Below, in pieces: positions 36,801 through 44,732 of a stretch of DNA of 64,000 nucleotides (within the stretch, counting starts at the first letter, position 1; each line of letters starts with the position of its first letter). This stretch comes from Paracoccaceae bacterium (GTDB lineage Bacteria > Pseudomonadota > Alphaproteobacteria > Rhodobacterales > Rhodobacteraceae). Under the pieces are notes generated by a model. The model saw nothing but the letters and a program-made list of their open reading frames with translations, was not told the DNA's origin and did no database searches. Made by a program: the position numbers and the translations under genes. Where the stretch lies: assembly GCA_014762635.1 (NCBI GenBank), contig JABURR010000017.1, positions 124,001-188,000 on the forward strand, given 5' to 3'.

Positions 36801-37910
36801 ATGGCCGACACTCAGCAAACCGAATATTCCGACGCGATTTCCTCGGTCGAGGAGATCATCGAGGACGCGCGCAACGGGCGCATGTTCATACTCGTGGATC
36901 ACGAGGATCGCGAGAACGAGGGCGACCTCGTGATCCCGGCCCAAATGGCGACGCCCGAGGCGATCAACTTCATGGCGATGCACGGGCGCGGGCTGATCTG
37001 CCTGTCGCTGCCGGGCGAGCGGATCGATGCGCTGGGCCTGCCGCTGATGGCCTCCTACAACTCCTCGCGGCACGAGACCGCCTTCACCGTCTCGATCGAG
37101 GCGCGCGAGGGCGTGACCACCGGGATTTCCGCCCATGACCGGGCGCGGACCGTGGCCGTGGCGATCGACCCGTCCAAGACTGCCGCCGATATCGCGACGC
37201 CGGGCCATGTTTTCCCGCTGCGCGCACGCGATGGTGGTGTGCTGGTCCGCGCGGGCCATACCGAGGCCGCTGTGGATGTCGCGCGGCTTGCCGGGCTGAA
37301 CCCCTCAGGCGTGATCTGCGAGATCATGAAGGAAGACGGCTCCATGGCGCGGCTGCCCGACCTCGTGGCCTTCGCGCAGAAGCACAACCTAAAGATCGGC
37401 ACGATCAGCGACCTGATCGCCTATCGCCGTCGCCACGACAATCTGGTGAAGGTCACCGCAGAGCGCACCGTCACCTCGGCCTTTGGCGGCGACTGGACGA
37501 TGCGCGTCTATACCGACGAGACCCAGGGCGCCGAGCATATCGTCCTGATGAAGGGCGATGTTTCCGGGGCCGAGCCGGTGTTGGTTCGGATGCACGCGCT
37601 GGATCCGCTGCTGGATATCGTGGGTCTCGGCGGGGCCGAACGCTCGCACGAGTTTGCCTGCGCGATGAACCTGATCGCGGAGGAGGGGCGCGGCGTGGTC
37701 GTGCTGCTGCGTGACACCAACACCAAGATGACCAATGGCGAGGGCGTGTCGCCTCAGATCCTCCGGCAATACGGCCTCGGCGCACAGATCCTGTCGTCGC
37801 TTGGCTTGTCGAAGCTGGTTCTGGTGACCAACTCGCCGACGCCGAAAGTGGTGGGCCTCGACGGCTATGGCCTGTCGATCGAAGGCACCCGCCAGATCCC
37901 GTTGGAGTAA
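36801..37910 (+). CDS. ribB: 3,4-Dihydroxy-2-butanone-4-phosphate synthase with a degenerate GTP cyclohydrolase II domain
   Basis: The N-terminal domain (to about 208) is DHBP synthase, with the acidic active-site loop [10 protein letters not shown] at 33-42 and [10 protein letters not shown] near 150. The C-terminal 160 residues have a GTP cyclohydrolase II fold but lack the Zn-binding cysteines. Where active enzymes have a VHSECLTGD...CDC pattern, this one reads [16 protein letters not shown] (262-277), with only C287 nearby. So it probably makes only the four-carbon riboflavin precursor, and a separate RibA must exist elsewhere in the genome. Such one-sided RibBA proteins are known in alphaproteobacteria. 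It lies 69 nt after ribE and 3 nt before ribH. Confidence 0.92.
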   Translation: MADTQQTEYSDAISSVEEIIEDARNGRMFILVDHEDRENEGDLVIPAQMATPEAINFMAMHGRGLICLSLPGERIDALGLPLMASYNSSRHETAFTVSIEAREGVTTGISAHDRARTVAVAIDPSKTAADIATPGHVFPLRARDGGVLVRAGHTEAAVDVARLAGLNPSGVICEIMKEDGSMARLPDLVAFAQKHNLKIGTISDLIAYRRRHDNLVKVTAERTVTSAFGGDWTMRVYTDETQGAEHIVLMKGDVSGAEPVLVRMHALDPLLDIVGLGGAERSHEFACAMNLIAEEGRGVVVLLRDTNTKMTNGEGVSPQILRQYGLGAQILSSLGLSKLVLVTNSPTPKVVGLDGYGLSIEGTRQIPLE

Positions 37911-37913
37911 GAG

Positions 37914-38456
37914 ATGGCCGGACAATCGCATTACATCCTGCCGCTGCCCGAATTCGATCGCCCGGCGAAGGTGCTGATCGTGGTGGCGCCCTATTACAAG
38001 GACATCGCCGACAACCTGATCGCGGGCGCGAAAGCCACGCTTGAGAAGGCTGGTGTCACCTATGACCTGGTGGAAGTCCCGGGCGCGCTGGAGGTTCCCG
38101 GCGCCATTGCTACCGCGCACCGGCTGTCGAATTTCGACGGCTACGTGGCACTGGGCTGCATCATCCGGGGCGAGACGACCCATTACGACACCGTCTGCAA
38201 CGACTCGAGCCGGGGGCTGATGCTGCTGGGCCTGCAGGGCGCCTGCATCGGCAACGGCATCCTGACGGTCGAGAACCACGAACAAGCCGCCGTCCGTGCC
38301 GATCCGGCCGATCAGGACAAGGGAGGAGGCGCCGCCGCGGCGGCGCTGCACCTGATCGCGCTGTCGCGGAAATGGGGCAACAAGACCAGGGGAGTGGGCT
38401 TCAGGCCCGAAAGCATTCTGATCGCAGAAAAAGGCGAAGGACCCTCCAAGGCATGA
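37914..38456 (+). CDS. ribH: 6,7-Dimethyl-8-ribityllumazine synthase RibH
   Basis: RibH condenses the RibB product with the RibD pyrimidine to give lumazine, the RibE substrate. The 180-residue product has the family motifs VPGALEVPGAIA, GCIIRGETTHYD and GILTVENHEQA, including the catalytic histidine in the second. It follows ribB by 3 nt and overlaps nusB by 4 nt (ATGA at 38453-38456), so the four genes are translationally linked. It forms hollow pentameric or icosahedral assemblies in relatives; which form here is unknown. Confidence 0.95.
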   Translation: MAGQSHYILPLPEFDRPAKVLIVVAPYYKDIADNLIAGAKATLEKAGVTYDLVEVPGALEVPGAIATAHRLSNFDGYVALGCIIRGETTHYDTVCNDSSRGLMLLGLQGACIGNGILTVENHEQAAVRADPADQDKGGGAAAAALHLIALSRKWGNKTRGVGFRPESILIAEKGEGPSKA

Positions 38457-38926
38457 CCAGTGCGACTCCCAAGGTGAACAAGCGGCAGATGAAATCGGCC
38501 GCGCGTCTTTACGCTGTGCAGGCCCTGTTCCAGATGGAGCAGTCGGGCCAGAGCGTGGACACCGTCCGCAAGGAATTCGAAACGCATCGCTTCGGCGCCA
38601 CCTACGAGGGCGACGAGATGGCTGAAGGCGACGTGGACCTGTTCCGCGAACTTATTGACAACGCCGTGAACTGGCAGGCCAAGATCGACCAGATGACCGA
38701 CCGCGCGCTGGTGGCCAAATGGCCCATCGCGCGGATTGATCCGACGCTGCGTGCACTTTTCCGCGCGGCCGGGGCCGAATTGACCGAGGGCGTGGCCCCG
38801 CCGAAGGTGGTGATCACCGAATTCGTCGATATTGCCAAGGCCTTCTTCCCCGAAGGCCGCGAGCCGAAATTCGTCAACGCCGTGCTGGACCACATGGCCC
38901 GCGAGGCTAAGCCCGAGGCGTTCTGA
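38453..38926 (+). CDS. nusB: Transcription antitermination factor NusB
   Basis: NusB binds boxA RNA with NusE (S10) and supports rRNA antitermination. The start overlaps the ribH stop, giving 157 residues with the all-helical NusB fold: ARLYAVQALFQMEQSG near the N-terminus, ALVAKWPIARIDPTLRALFRAAGAEL, and VITEFVDIAKAFFPEGREPKFVNAVLD at the end, given as separate motifs. The ribH-nusB pairing is broadly conserved. The region after its stop holds the structured stretch at 38972. Confidence 0.94.
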   Translation: MTSATPKVNKRQMKSAARLYAVQALFQMEQSGQSVDTVRKEFETHRFGATYEGDEMAEGDVDLFRELIDNAVNWQAKIDQMTDRALVAKWPIARIDPTLRALFRAAGAELTEGVAPPKVVITEFVDIAKAFFPEGREPKFVNAVLDHMAREAKPEAF

Positions 38927-38971
38927 GCCTCGGCATCGGACTTTTCGGAAAATTGGAATGCGGCGGGACCA

Positions 38972-39154
38972 CCACGACCGTGCGGGGATTTGAATTCCCG
39001 AGGACCTGCTAGCACAGGTGGGCGCCAGGTAACCGGACCAGGATCCGGACAGAGCCAGCTCCCTCGGATTGAATTAAGGCCACCGGAATTAGACCCGTTC
39101 ACGAGAGGGGCAGAACCCGCCGGTGCCACAGGTAGTGCGCCGCGCGCGTCGTGG
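38972..39154 (+). ncRNA. Unidentified structured stretch, possible small RNA
   Basis: The 278-nt gap after nusB holds no convincing gene but has three consecutive hairpins: CGGGGA/TTCCCG (38983-39000), ACCTG/CAGGT with a 6-nt loop (39004-39019) and CCGGA/TCCGG with a 6-nt loop (39033-39048). Distant arms CCACGAC (38972-38978) and GTCGTGG (39148-39154) could close the whole into a rod of about 183 nt, a size like 6S RNA. I could not match 6S, tmRNA, RNase P or SRP RNA signatures. Strand is a guess. Confidence 0.35.
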
Positions 39155-39169
39155 CAAGGGGCGATCGCC

Positions 39170-39199
39170 TTGACTTTTTGTTCACGTCTTGTTCACTAT
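39170..39199 (+). promoter_or_regulatory. mmcB promoter with LexA (SOS) box
   Basis: TTGACT (39170-39175) and CACTAT (39194-39199) form a -35/-10 pair 18 nt apart. Between and over them lies GTTC-ACGTCTT-GTTC (39180-39194), an exact GTTC-N7-GTTC direct repeat, the alphaproteobacterial LexA box. LexA bound here would block the promoter. The -10 ends 5 nt before the ATG, so the mRNA should be nearly leaderless. Confidence 0.78.
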
Positions 39200-39204
39200 T
39201 GATC

Positions 39205-39645
39205 ATGCCCGACGATCTGCAACCCGGCCAACTGCTTGCCCGTGGCGTCTGCCGCCACCTGCTGAGCCATGATTTCGTTAGCGTGGTGGAGCTTACGCCC
39301 ACGCCAGGGCTACGCGTGGACGTGATGGCCCTGGGGCCGAAGGGCGAGATCTGGGTGGTCGAGTGCAAGTCGTCCCGCGCCGATTTCACCTCGGACAGCA
39401 AGTGGCAGGGCTATCTCGACTGGTGCGACAGGTATTTCTGGGCAGTGGATGCCGAGTTCCCGACAGAGCTTCTGCCCGATGACACCGGCCTGATCATCGC
39501 GGATTCCTATGGTGCCGAGATCGTCCGCCTGGGGCCCGAGGACAAGCTGCCGCCTGCGCGGCGCAAGGTGCTGACCCGAAAATTCGCCCGGCACGCCGCC
39601 CTGCGCTGGCAGGGCGTACGCGATCCTGGGGTCACTTTTTCTTAG
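39205..39645 (+). CDS. mmcB: MmcB-family DNA-repair protein, SOS-controlled
   Basis: Members of this family contribute to mitomycin C resistance in Caulobacter and are SOS regulated. The 146-residue product has a PD-(D/E)xK-like core: D39 in RVDVMAL and E53-C54-K55 in VVECKSS, followed by WQGYLDWCDRYFWAV. That suggests a nuclease fold, although activity is not established. I start at the ATG at 39205 because the LexA box and promoter end just before it; longer in-frame starts would run through them. No Shine-Dalgarno is visible, which fits a leaderless message. The 3' end overlaps the convergent DUF6324 gene by 14 nt. Confidence 0.87.
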   Translation: MPDDLQPGQLLARGVCRHLLSHDFVSVVELTPTPGLRVDVMALGPKGEIWVVECKSSRADFTSDSKWQGYLDWCDRYFWAVDAEFPTELLPDDTGLIIADSYGAEIVRLGPEDKLPPARRKVLTRKFARHAALRWQGVRDPGVTFS

Positions 39646-39838
39646 AGCCCTTCGAACCCATCTGGCGGGCACGCGCGGCAGCCGCGCGGATCTCTTCGGC
39701 GATCTCCTCGGCCTCGTCCGGATCGAAGTCGAGAGGCAGTTCGATCCCGTTGCCCTCGATATAGATCCTCACCATGCCGAGCGTCGTCGGACCGATCTGC
39801 AGATTGGCAGCGATCTCGCTTTCCTTGTCGATGCCCAT
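39632..39838 (-). CDS. DUF6324-type small protein
   Basis: This is a 68-residue soluble protein of a family I know only from Rhodobacteraceae-type genomes (DUF6324, from memory). It opens MGIDKESEIAANLQIGPTT, has a short beta segment (MVRIYIEGNGIELPLDFD) and then an acidic helix rich in Glu/Ala, ending in a Lys-rich tail. No function is known. It overlaps mmcB tail-to-tail by 14 nt. The stretch upstream, 39839-40011, has no gene. Confidence 0.75.
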   Translation of the reverse strand: MGIDKESEIAANLQIGPTTLGMVRIYIEGNGIELPLDFDPDEAEEIAEEIRAAAARARQMGSKGSKKK

Positions 39839-39988
39839 GTCATCCTCCTGATCCGTGAGAGCGTCTGCATTATCGGTTCACTCTCCGGCTGACAAGGGCC
39901 TGCAGGGGGGCAAATCGTCCGATCCTCGGCAAGCCCCGACGGCGGATGGTTCCTTTGAAAAGACCTCAAAACTTCCGCGCCGAGGCTC

Positions 39989-40017
39989 TTGCATTTGCGG
40001 GGCGGCATAGGTAAATC
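39989..40017 (+). promoter_or_regulatory. Promoter of tRNA-His
   Basis: TTGCAT (39989-39994) and TAAATC (40012-40017) are 17 nt apart. They predict a start near 40024, four bases before the mature tRNA 5' end, so only a very short 5' leader would need RNase P cleavage. Confidence 0.5.
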
Positions 40018-40027
40018 GCCTGCACGT

Positions 40028-40104
40028 GCCGCCTTAGCTCAGTTGGTTAGAGCGCTGGATTGTGGATCCAGAGGTCCCCCGTTCAAGCCGGGGAGGCGGT
40101 ACCA
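40028..40104 (+). tRNA. tRNA-His (GTG anticodon), alphaproteobacterial type
   Basis: A full cloverleaf is visible: acceptor GCCGCCT/AGGCGGT, D arm GCTC...GAGC, anticodon stem CTGGA/TCCAG with loop TTGTGGA (GTG at 40062-40064), T arm CCCCG-TTCAAGC-CGGGG, and encoded CCA. Position -1 is T (40027) and the discriminator is A (40101). This is the known alphaproteobacterial departure from the G-1:C73 pair that marks tRNA-His elsewhere. Confidence 0.95.
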
Positions 40105-40125
40105 CTCTCCCTCAAGGTTCTCCGT

Positions 40126-41547
40126 TCAGTCTGCCAGATCCGCGTAGATCGACTTTGCCTGTTCGAGCAACGCACTGTCGAACTGCCCGGTATCGGCCCG
40201 GCGTTTCACCGGTTTGAAATGGCTCGCGAAATCCGCGCCGGCCGGGTCGAGGCCAATCTCGCGGCAGATCGCCTCGATCTCGGCGGCGCCATCGGTTTCG
40301 AGCCGTGCGTGGGTGACGATGTGCACCGTATCCTTAAGCGTCGCGATGTGCCGGTTGGCGGCGATCCAGTAGGCCAGCCAGTAATCGGGCTGCGCAGGTG
40401 TCAGGCCCTTGGTCAGGTCGCCGAACCCCTCGAAATCGATGGGCCGGTGCAGCGCGCCGAATTCCAGGTGCCCGATGTCGCGCATGTAGCGGCGGGTGAA
40501 CGGGTCTTCGGCGTGTTGCTTCAGGAAGTTTTCGTGCTGGCGATACAGCGAGGCTGCGTGCTCTGCCGGGTCGCGCAGGGGTACGACCATCTTGCAACCT
40601 GGGAACATCTTCGGCAGCAGCGTCAGCCGCGCGACATTGCCGTTGTTCTTCGAGACATAATGGCCTTCGCCATTACAGCGTAGCGCAACGATCTTGCGGA
40701 AATGGGCGCGGAAGAACTCCTGCGCCTCGTCATCCATGTCCTTGGGCGTCCACACGGGCAGGCGATCCCCCTTGAACTTGTCACGGTAGAAGGCGCGCCA
40801 GATCACCTCCTCAAAGGCCTCGGGGCTGTCATAGCCGATCTTGAGCCCATCGCCATGCGCGCGTTCTTTCAGCGTGGCATCCCGCGAGAACCCGGCACTG
40901 AGCTGCGCCCAGAGCATCGGCGCCATCACGAAGGGCATGTCGCGATAGAGATGGGTCGCCACGCCCGGCGCCTCGGCCATGGCGTTCAGCACCACCGTGG
41001 TGCCCGCGCGGGGCAGGGAGGCGATGAAGACGGGGGGCTTTTCGGCCACCGCCTCGATCCGGGCGCGGAACATCGTGTCCTCCACCCCGGCGGCGGCAAG
41101 CTGCACGTGGGGCGTGGCAAAGGCCACTCGGTGCAGCGCCTTGTCCAGCGCCGAGTAGTCGCTTGTCTTCTCGGGCATGAGCCGTGACAGGAAGCTGAGC
41201 GCGACGCCAAACACGGTCAGTCCGATCAGCACATCGATGCGCAGCAGGAAAAGGGTGACTTCTTCCACCCCGGGGCCGCCGAGAGCCGAGATCAGCCAGA
41301 CCAGCAGCATCGGGGCCGCCAGCGTCGCGGTGATGCGCCAAAGGATCGACCAGGTCGCGCCGAACATGCGCTTGGCAGCGGCCTGCACGGCGCGCTCCTT
41401 TTCCTCGTCGGACAGGGACTTGTTGCCGACCGTCTTCCCGGCTTCGCGCACGATCCCCATCGCACCGCGCCCGGCGGGCACGACCCCGAGGGCGCGGAAT
41501 GCCAGGATGAAGGCAAGGACCGCGAGGCCGGCGGATACGAAGATCAT
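40126..41547 (-). CDS. Membrane-anchored PAPS-type sulfotransferase
   Basis: This 473-residue protein has an N-terminal membrane segment (1-20), two more at about 72-90 and 100-120, and a cytosolic sulfotransferase domain. The 5'-phosphosulfate loop is SLPRAGTT at 177-184 and the 3'-phosphate loop is VVPLRDPAEHAAS near 320. It would transfer sulfate from PAPS to an acceptor at the membrane. The start overlaps the small upstream gene by 4 nt, and the ASST-like gene lies upstream of that, so three genes form one operon. The acceptor is unknown; a lipid or surface glycan is plausible given the capsule genes 6 kb away, but this is inference. Confidence 0.85.
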   Translation of the reverse strand: MIFVSAGLAVLAFILAFRALGVVPAGRGAMGIVREAGKTVGNKSLSDEEKERAVQAAAKRMFGATWSILWRITATLAAPMLLVWLISALGGPGVEEVTLFLLRIDVLIGLTVFGVALSFLSRLMPEKTSDYSALDKALHRVAFATPHVQLAAAGVEDTMFRARIEAVAEKPPVFIASLPRAGTTVVLNAMAEAPGVATHLYRDMPFVMAPMLWAQLSAGFSRDATLKERAHGDGLKIGYDSPEAFEEVIWRAFYRDKFKGDRLPVWTPKDMDDEAQEFFRAHFRKIVALRCNGEGHYVSKNNGNVARLTLLPKMFPGCKMVVPLRDPAEHAASLYRQHENFLKQHAEDPFTRRYMRDIGHLEFGALHRPIDFEGFGDLTKGLTPAQPDYWLAYWIAANRHIATLKDTVHIVTHARLETDGAAEIEAICREIGLDPAGADFASHFKPVKRRADTGQFDSALLEQAKSIYADLAD

Positions 41548-41771
41548 TCTTCGGTGTCTTTGGCGTCCGCTTCGGTCTTCGGCTTGGACTTGCCCTTGAG
41601 CATACGCTTCACCGGATACCAGACGAAGCCGACGATCATCAGGAGGATGGCGCCGATGAGGGCGATCACCGTGGCAAAGGCGCCCACGCCCGCTCCCGGT
41701 CCGATATAGGCGAGGGCCGGGGTGGCCAGCATCGTTCCGGCAAGAACTGCAAAAAGGCTGTGAAGTTTCAT
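41544..41771 (-). CDS. Small exported membrane protein (YIGPGAG motif)
   Basis: This 75-residue protein has a signal peptide (cleavage probably after A21, ...ATPALA), an AYIGPGAGVG motif at the mature N-terminus, one membrane helix at about 30-52 and a basic/acidic cytosolic tail (KGKSKPKTEADAKDTEE). I know similar YIGPGAG proteins as unnamed partners of arylsulfotransferase-like genes. It lies 33 nt after the ASST-like gene and overlaps the sulfotransferase start by 4 nt, so it is probably a subunit or chaperone of that system. Confidence 0.78.
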   Translation of the reverse strand: MKLHSLFAVLAGTMLATPALAYIGPGAGVGAFATVIALIGAILLMIVGFVWYPVKRMLKGKSKPKTEADAKDTEE

Positions 41772-41804
41772 TTCGGCGTCATTCCCTAATAACTCTGAGC
41801 GTCG

Positions 41805-43136
41805 TTACTGACAGGCAGCGACCGCATTGGAGAAGAACTCCTTGTCCATCCATTCCGGCAGGACCTGCACGTCGGCGATGATGCCTGCGTCCTCGTCGCT
41901 GACGAAGTTGTAATATTGCCAGACAAGCTGGCCGTCGGGGTCGATCTCCATCACGCGGCCCTCGTTTGGCACAGCGATCATGAGGTTGCCATTCTCCAGC
42001 AGTTGCTGCCGGCCCATGATCCATGAGTAGTAGTCCGTCTCGCCCTCACCCTGGAAATAGGTTTCCACCTCTCCGGTCCGCGCATCGATGATGGCAATCC
42101 GGCTGTAAGGATCTTCAGGGCCTTCCGAGGGCATCAGGTTGCGATTGTCGTAGACCAGGATCTTGTCGTCACCGATGAAATCGGGATCGTGCTGGCGCAA
42201 CACCCGACCGGTGGACTGGAACTTGAGATCATGTGTCTCGCCATCAAACACCAGCACCGAGTGGATGTTGCGCAGCGAGACCATGATGTCGCCGGGTTCG
42301 AAGATTTGCGAGGGCATGCCTTCGGGGTAAATCTCCACGTCGTTCATGTGAAGAATGTCGCCGTAGATTTCGGTCAGCGTGTTGTCGATCGCGAGACCGA
42401 ACACGAGGCCAAGCAGGTCGTTCTTGACCAGAAGCTCCAGAACCGAGACGTCCTCCAGGATCTTTCCATCCGCGCTGATCTTCTGGAAACGGGCCTCTTC
42501 AAGCGGCAGGCCAAGGTTCTGGAAGGGGGCCGCCGCGTCTCCACGCTCGGTCGCCCAGAGCCGGTTCGAGGTGACAAGGATGTTCCCGTCCTGCATCACC
42601 TCCAGCGAATGGTTGCCCTCGTTATCGAGTTTCCAGACCGCGTCCCCGCATGCGTTGACACGCATCGTCGAGAGGTATTCCCAGTTGAACACCAGATCGC
42701 CGTTCGGCATAACCGCAAGCCCGTGAACCGCAGCCCCCGGGTGGCTCAGGGGTCTGCGCGGGTCCGGGAAATTGCCTTCGCCCTTTTCCCAATAGTTGAA
42801 CCAGTCCAGGACCAGCTCGTGGACGACGGTGCCGTCGCGATCCAGGATCCGCACGAAGTTCATCTCGTCGGCGTTGATGCCGCCAACCATCACGAGGCCG
42901 GGCATGACCTTGTCCGGCTGGGGAACGCGCAACTGCGCGTCATCCGCCGCCGCGACGTGATACCAGGGGCGCTCGAATTGCTCGAAGACCAGCTCCACCG
43001 ACCGGACAGTGTAGGCGATGTAGTTGGCCGGGAACAGGTTCAGCATCGTAGCGAAGTAGCCATAAATGATGCCGAAGATCAAAACGACCAATGGAAACAA
43101 ACGATCCGAGATCGTTGGTTTTTTCTCGTCCGACAT
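41805..43136 (-). CDS. Arylsulfotransferase-like (ASST family) beta-propeller protein
   Basis: The ATG at 43136 follows AGGAG by 6 nt, giving 443 residues. One N-terminal membrane helix (about 13-33) anchors a large extracytoplasmic domain with repeated beta-propeller blades: HGLAVMPNGDLVFNWEY, SLEVMQDGNILVTSNR, HDPDFIGDDKILVYDNR and QLLENGNLMIAVPNEGRVMEIDPDG. These are ASST/arylsulfotransferase-family blade motifs. Whether it transfers sulfate or only binds a ligand is not settled: E. coli-type ASST needs a catalytic histidine, and a conserved HDPD motif is present here near residue 315. It is first in a three-gene operon with a PAPS-type sulfotransferase. Confidence 0.8.
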   Translation of the reverse strand: MSDEKKPTISDRLFPLVVLIFGIIYGYFATMLNLFPANYIAYTVRSVELVFEQFERPWYHVAAADDAQLRVPQPDKVMPGLVMVGGINADEMNFVRILDRDGTVVHELVLDWFNYWEKGEGNFPDPRRPLSHPGAAVHGLAVMPNGDLVFNWEYLSTMRVNACGDAVWKLDNEGNHSLEVMQDGNILVTSNRLWATERGDAAAPFQNLGLPLEEARFQKISADGKILEDVSVLELLVKNDLLGLVFGLAIDNTLTEIYGDILHMNDVEIYPEGMPSQIFEPGDIMVSLRNIHSVLVFDGETHDLKFQSTGRVLRQHDPDFIGDDKILVYDNRNLMPSEGPEDPYSRIAIIDARTGEVETYFQGEGETDYYSWIMGRQQLLENGNLMIAVPNEGRVMEIDPDGQLVWQYYNFVSDEDAGIIADVQVLPEWMDKEFFSNAVAACQ

Positions 43137-43243
43137 TCTTCGCTCCTGCCTCGCCGCGCCTTCCCCCCGTTTGGTCATACCATGGCGTAGACTCGGAGCA
43201 AGATGCTATTCCGCGCGCGATCCGGGGGAGCGGCTTTTCGGCG

Positions 43244-43549
43244 TCACTTTGCCGTGAGGATCGTAACCGATTGTATCAGCGCATGATCATCGCGGTCGAA
43301 GATCAGTATCTCGTTTCCATCGGTCACCACCGCGTACCAGCCCGGGCCGTAGGTCACGGCGATGGGCTTCGTGCCATCGGGCAGGGTGACACTGTCGGGC
43401 AGGGGGCTTGGGCCGCTGTCGGGGAAGCGGGTGACAAAGAGCACGATCAGCACTAGAAGGCCGCCAATCATCGTGGCGGTCAGCACCGTGACCAGCCGCC
43501 TGAGAAACCTGAGGCCTGCCTCTTCCGTGTTCGGAGCGTTGTCGTCCAT
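43244..43549 (-). CDS. DUF6476-type single-pass membrane protein
   Basis: This 101-residue protein has a short acidic N-terminus, one membrane helix at about 18-42 and a small extracytoplasmic beta domain (PIAVTYGPGWYAVVTDGNEILIFD). The DUF6476 label is from memory, and no function is known. Its ATG (43549-43547) shares bases with the ATG of divergent rluD (43548-43550), so the two genes touch head to head. A weak ACAGGGAC precedes it. Confidence 0.75.
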   Translation of the reverse strand: MDDNAPNTEEAGLRFLRRLVTVLTATMIGGLLVLIVLFVTRFPDSGPSPLPDSVTLPDGTKPIAVTYGPGWYAVVTDGNEILIFDRDDHALIQSVTILTAK

Positions 43550-44573
43550 GTCCCTGTCCCGCTACCGGGTTACGATTACCGCCAACCCGCCCGATCGTCT
43601 TGATAAGGCACTGGCCCGCGACGTGCCAGAGGAAGCCTCGCTCAGCCGGTCGCGGCTGGTGCGGCTGATTGCCGAGGGCGGGGTCAGTCGTGACGGAACC
43701 CCCGTGACCGACCAGAAGGCCAAGGTGACCGAAGGCGAGGTCTACGAGATCACCGTCGAAGAGGCGGTCGAGAGCCATATCGCGCCCGAAGAGATCGCGC
43801 TTGACGTGGTCCATGAGGATGACGACCTGATCGTTGTGAACAAGCCCGCTGGCATGGTGGTTCACCCGGCGCCGGGCAGCCCCTCCGGTACGCTGGTGAA
43901 CGCGCTTCTGGCCCATTGTGGCGACACGCTTTCGGGCGTGGGGGGTGAGAAACGCCCCGGAATCGTGCATCGCATCGACAAGGAGACTTCGGGTCTTCTG
44001 GTGGTCGCCAAGTCGGATCGCGCCCATCACGGCCTTGCCGCCCAGTTCGAGGCCCATACGGCCGAACGTCACTATTGTGCCGTGGTTTACGGGGTGCCGG
44101 CTGCTGCTGATCCCCGGTTGAGGGGAGTGCGTGGCGTAAGTTTCGAGCCGGGCAATATCCTCAAGATCACCACCCAGCTTGCCCGCCACAAGACAGACCG
44201 GCAGCGCCAGGCGGTGCTGTTTCAAGGCGGGCGTCACGCCGTCACCCGCGCGCAGGTGGTGGAAGGCTTCGGCACGCCCCCGGTGGCGTCGCTGCTCGAT
44301 TGCTGGCTCGAAACGGGCCGCACCCATCAAATTCGCGTACACCTTGCCCATGCGGGTCACGGGCTGATCGGCGACCCGGTCTATGGCGGGCGGCGCAAGC
44401 TGAACACCAAGTCTCTTGGTCCCGATGCACTGGAGGCGGCCGCGACGTTCCCGCGCCAGGCGCTGCACGCGGCCACATTGGGCTTCGAGCACCCCGTCAG
44501 CGGCGAGTTTCTACGCTTCGAGGCCCCGATTCCAGCCGATATGCAGGCCCTGATCGACGCGCTCCGCGGCTGA
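43548..44573 (+). CDS. rluD: RluA-family 23S rRNA pseudouridine synthase, RluD-like
   Basis: The enzyme isomerises uridines in 23S rRNA helix 69 (the RluD substrate in E. coli) or a related site. The 341-residue product has an N-terminal S4 RNA-binding domain (RLDKALAR...SRSRLVRLI), the catalytic HRIDKETSGLLVVAK motif and a C-terminal RTHQIRVHLAHAGHGLIGDPVYG motif. I start at 43548, where the S4 domain begins; this overlaps the divergent DUF6476 start codon. A GGAG lies 12 nt upstream, rather far. Assignment to RluD over RluC rests on the S4 domain and family usage. Confidence 0.9.
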   Translation: MSLSRYRVTITANPPDRLDKALARDVPEEASLSRSRLVRLIAEGGVSRDGTPVTDQKAKVTEGEVYEITVEEAVESHIAPEEIALDVVHEDDDLIVVNKPAGMVVHPAPGSPSGTLVNALLAHCGDTLSGVGGEKRPGIVHRIDKETSGLLVVAKSDRAHHGLAAQFEAHTAERHYCAVVYGVPAAADPRLRGVRGVSFEPGNILKITTQLARHKTDRQRQAVLFQGGRHAVTRAQVVEGFGTPPVASLLDCWLETGRTHQIRVHLAHAGHGLIGDPVYGGRRKLNTKSLGPDALEAAATFPRQALHAATLGFEHPVSGEFLRFEAPIPADMQALIDALRG

Positions 44574-44664
44574 CACGGCACAGCACATGCGCGTGAGTGC
44601 ACCGAAATATCCCTTTCGGCGGGCGTTCCCCCGCGTCATATTGCGTGTCCGGACGAAAGGTGAA

Positions 44665-44691
44665 CTTGAAACGGCGCGTACCACCCCCTAT
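44665..44691 (+). promoter_or_regulatory. Heat-shock (RpoH-type) promoter of rpoH
   Basis: CTTGAAA (44665-44671), 13 nt, then CCCCTAT (44685-44691) closely follows the sigma-32 pattern of CTTGAAA and CCCCAT-like boxes. A TTGAAA-N16-CTATGT reading for sigma-70 overlaps it. The -10 box ends 41 nt before the rpoH ATG. This suggests autoregulation of rpoH. Confidence 0.65.
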
Positions 44692-44732
44692 GTCATGTTA
44701 AACCTCTATACATGGAGGTCAGGAGGGACCAG

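Noticed and set aside
38972-39154. tmRNA or tRNA remnant
   Set aside because: No tag-peptide reading frame was found and no T arm with a proper stem on either strand, so I list it only as an unidentified structured stretch.
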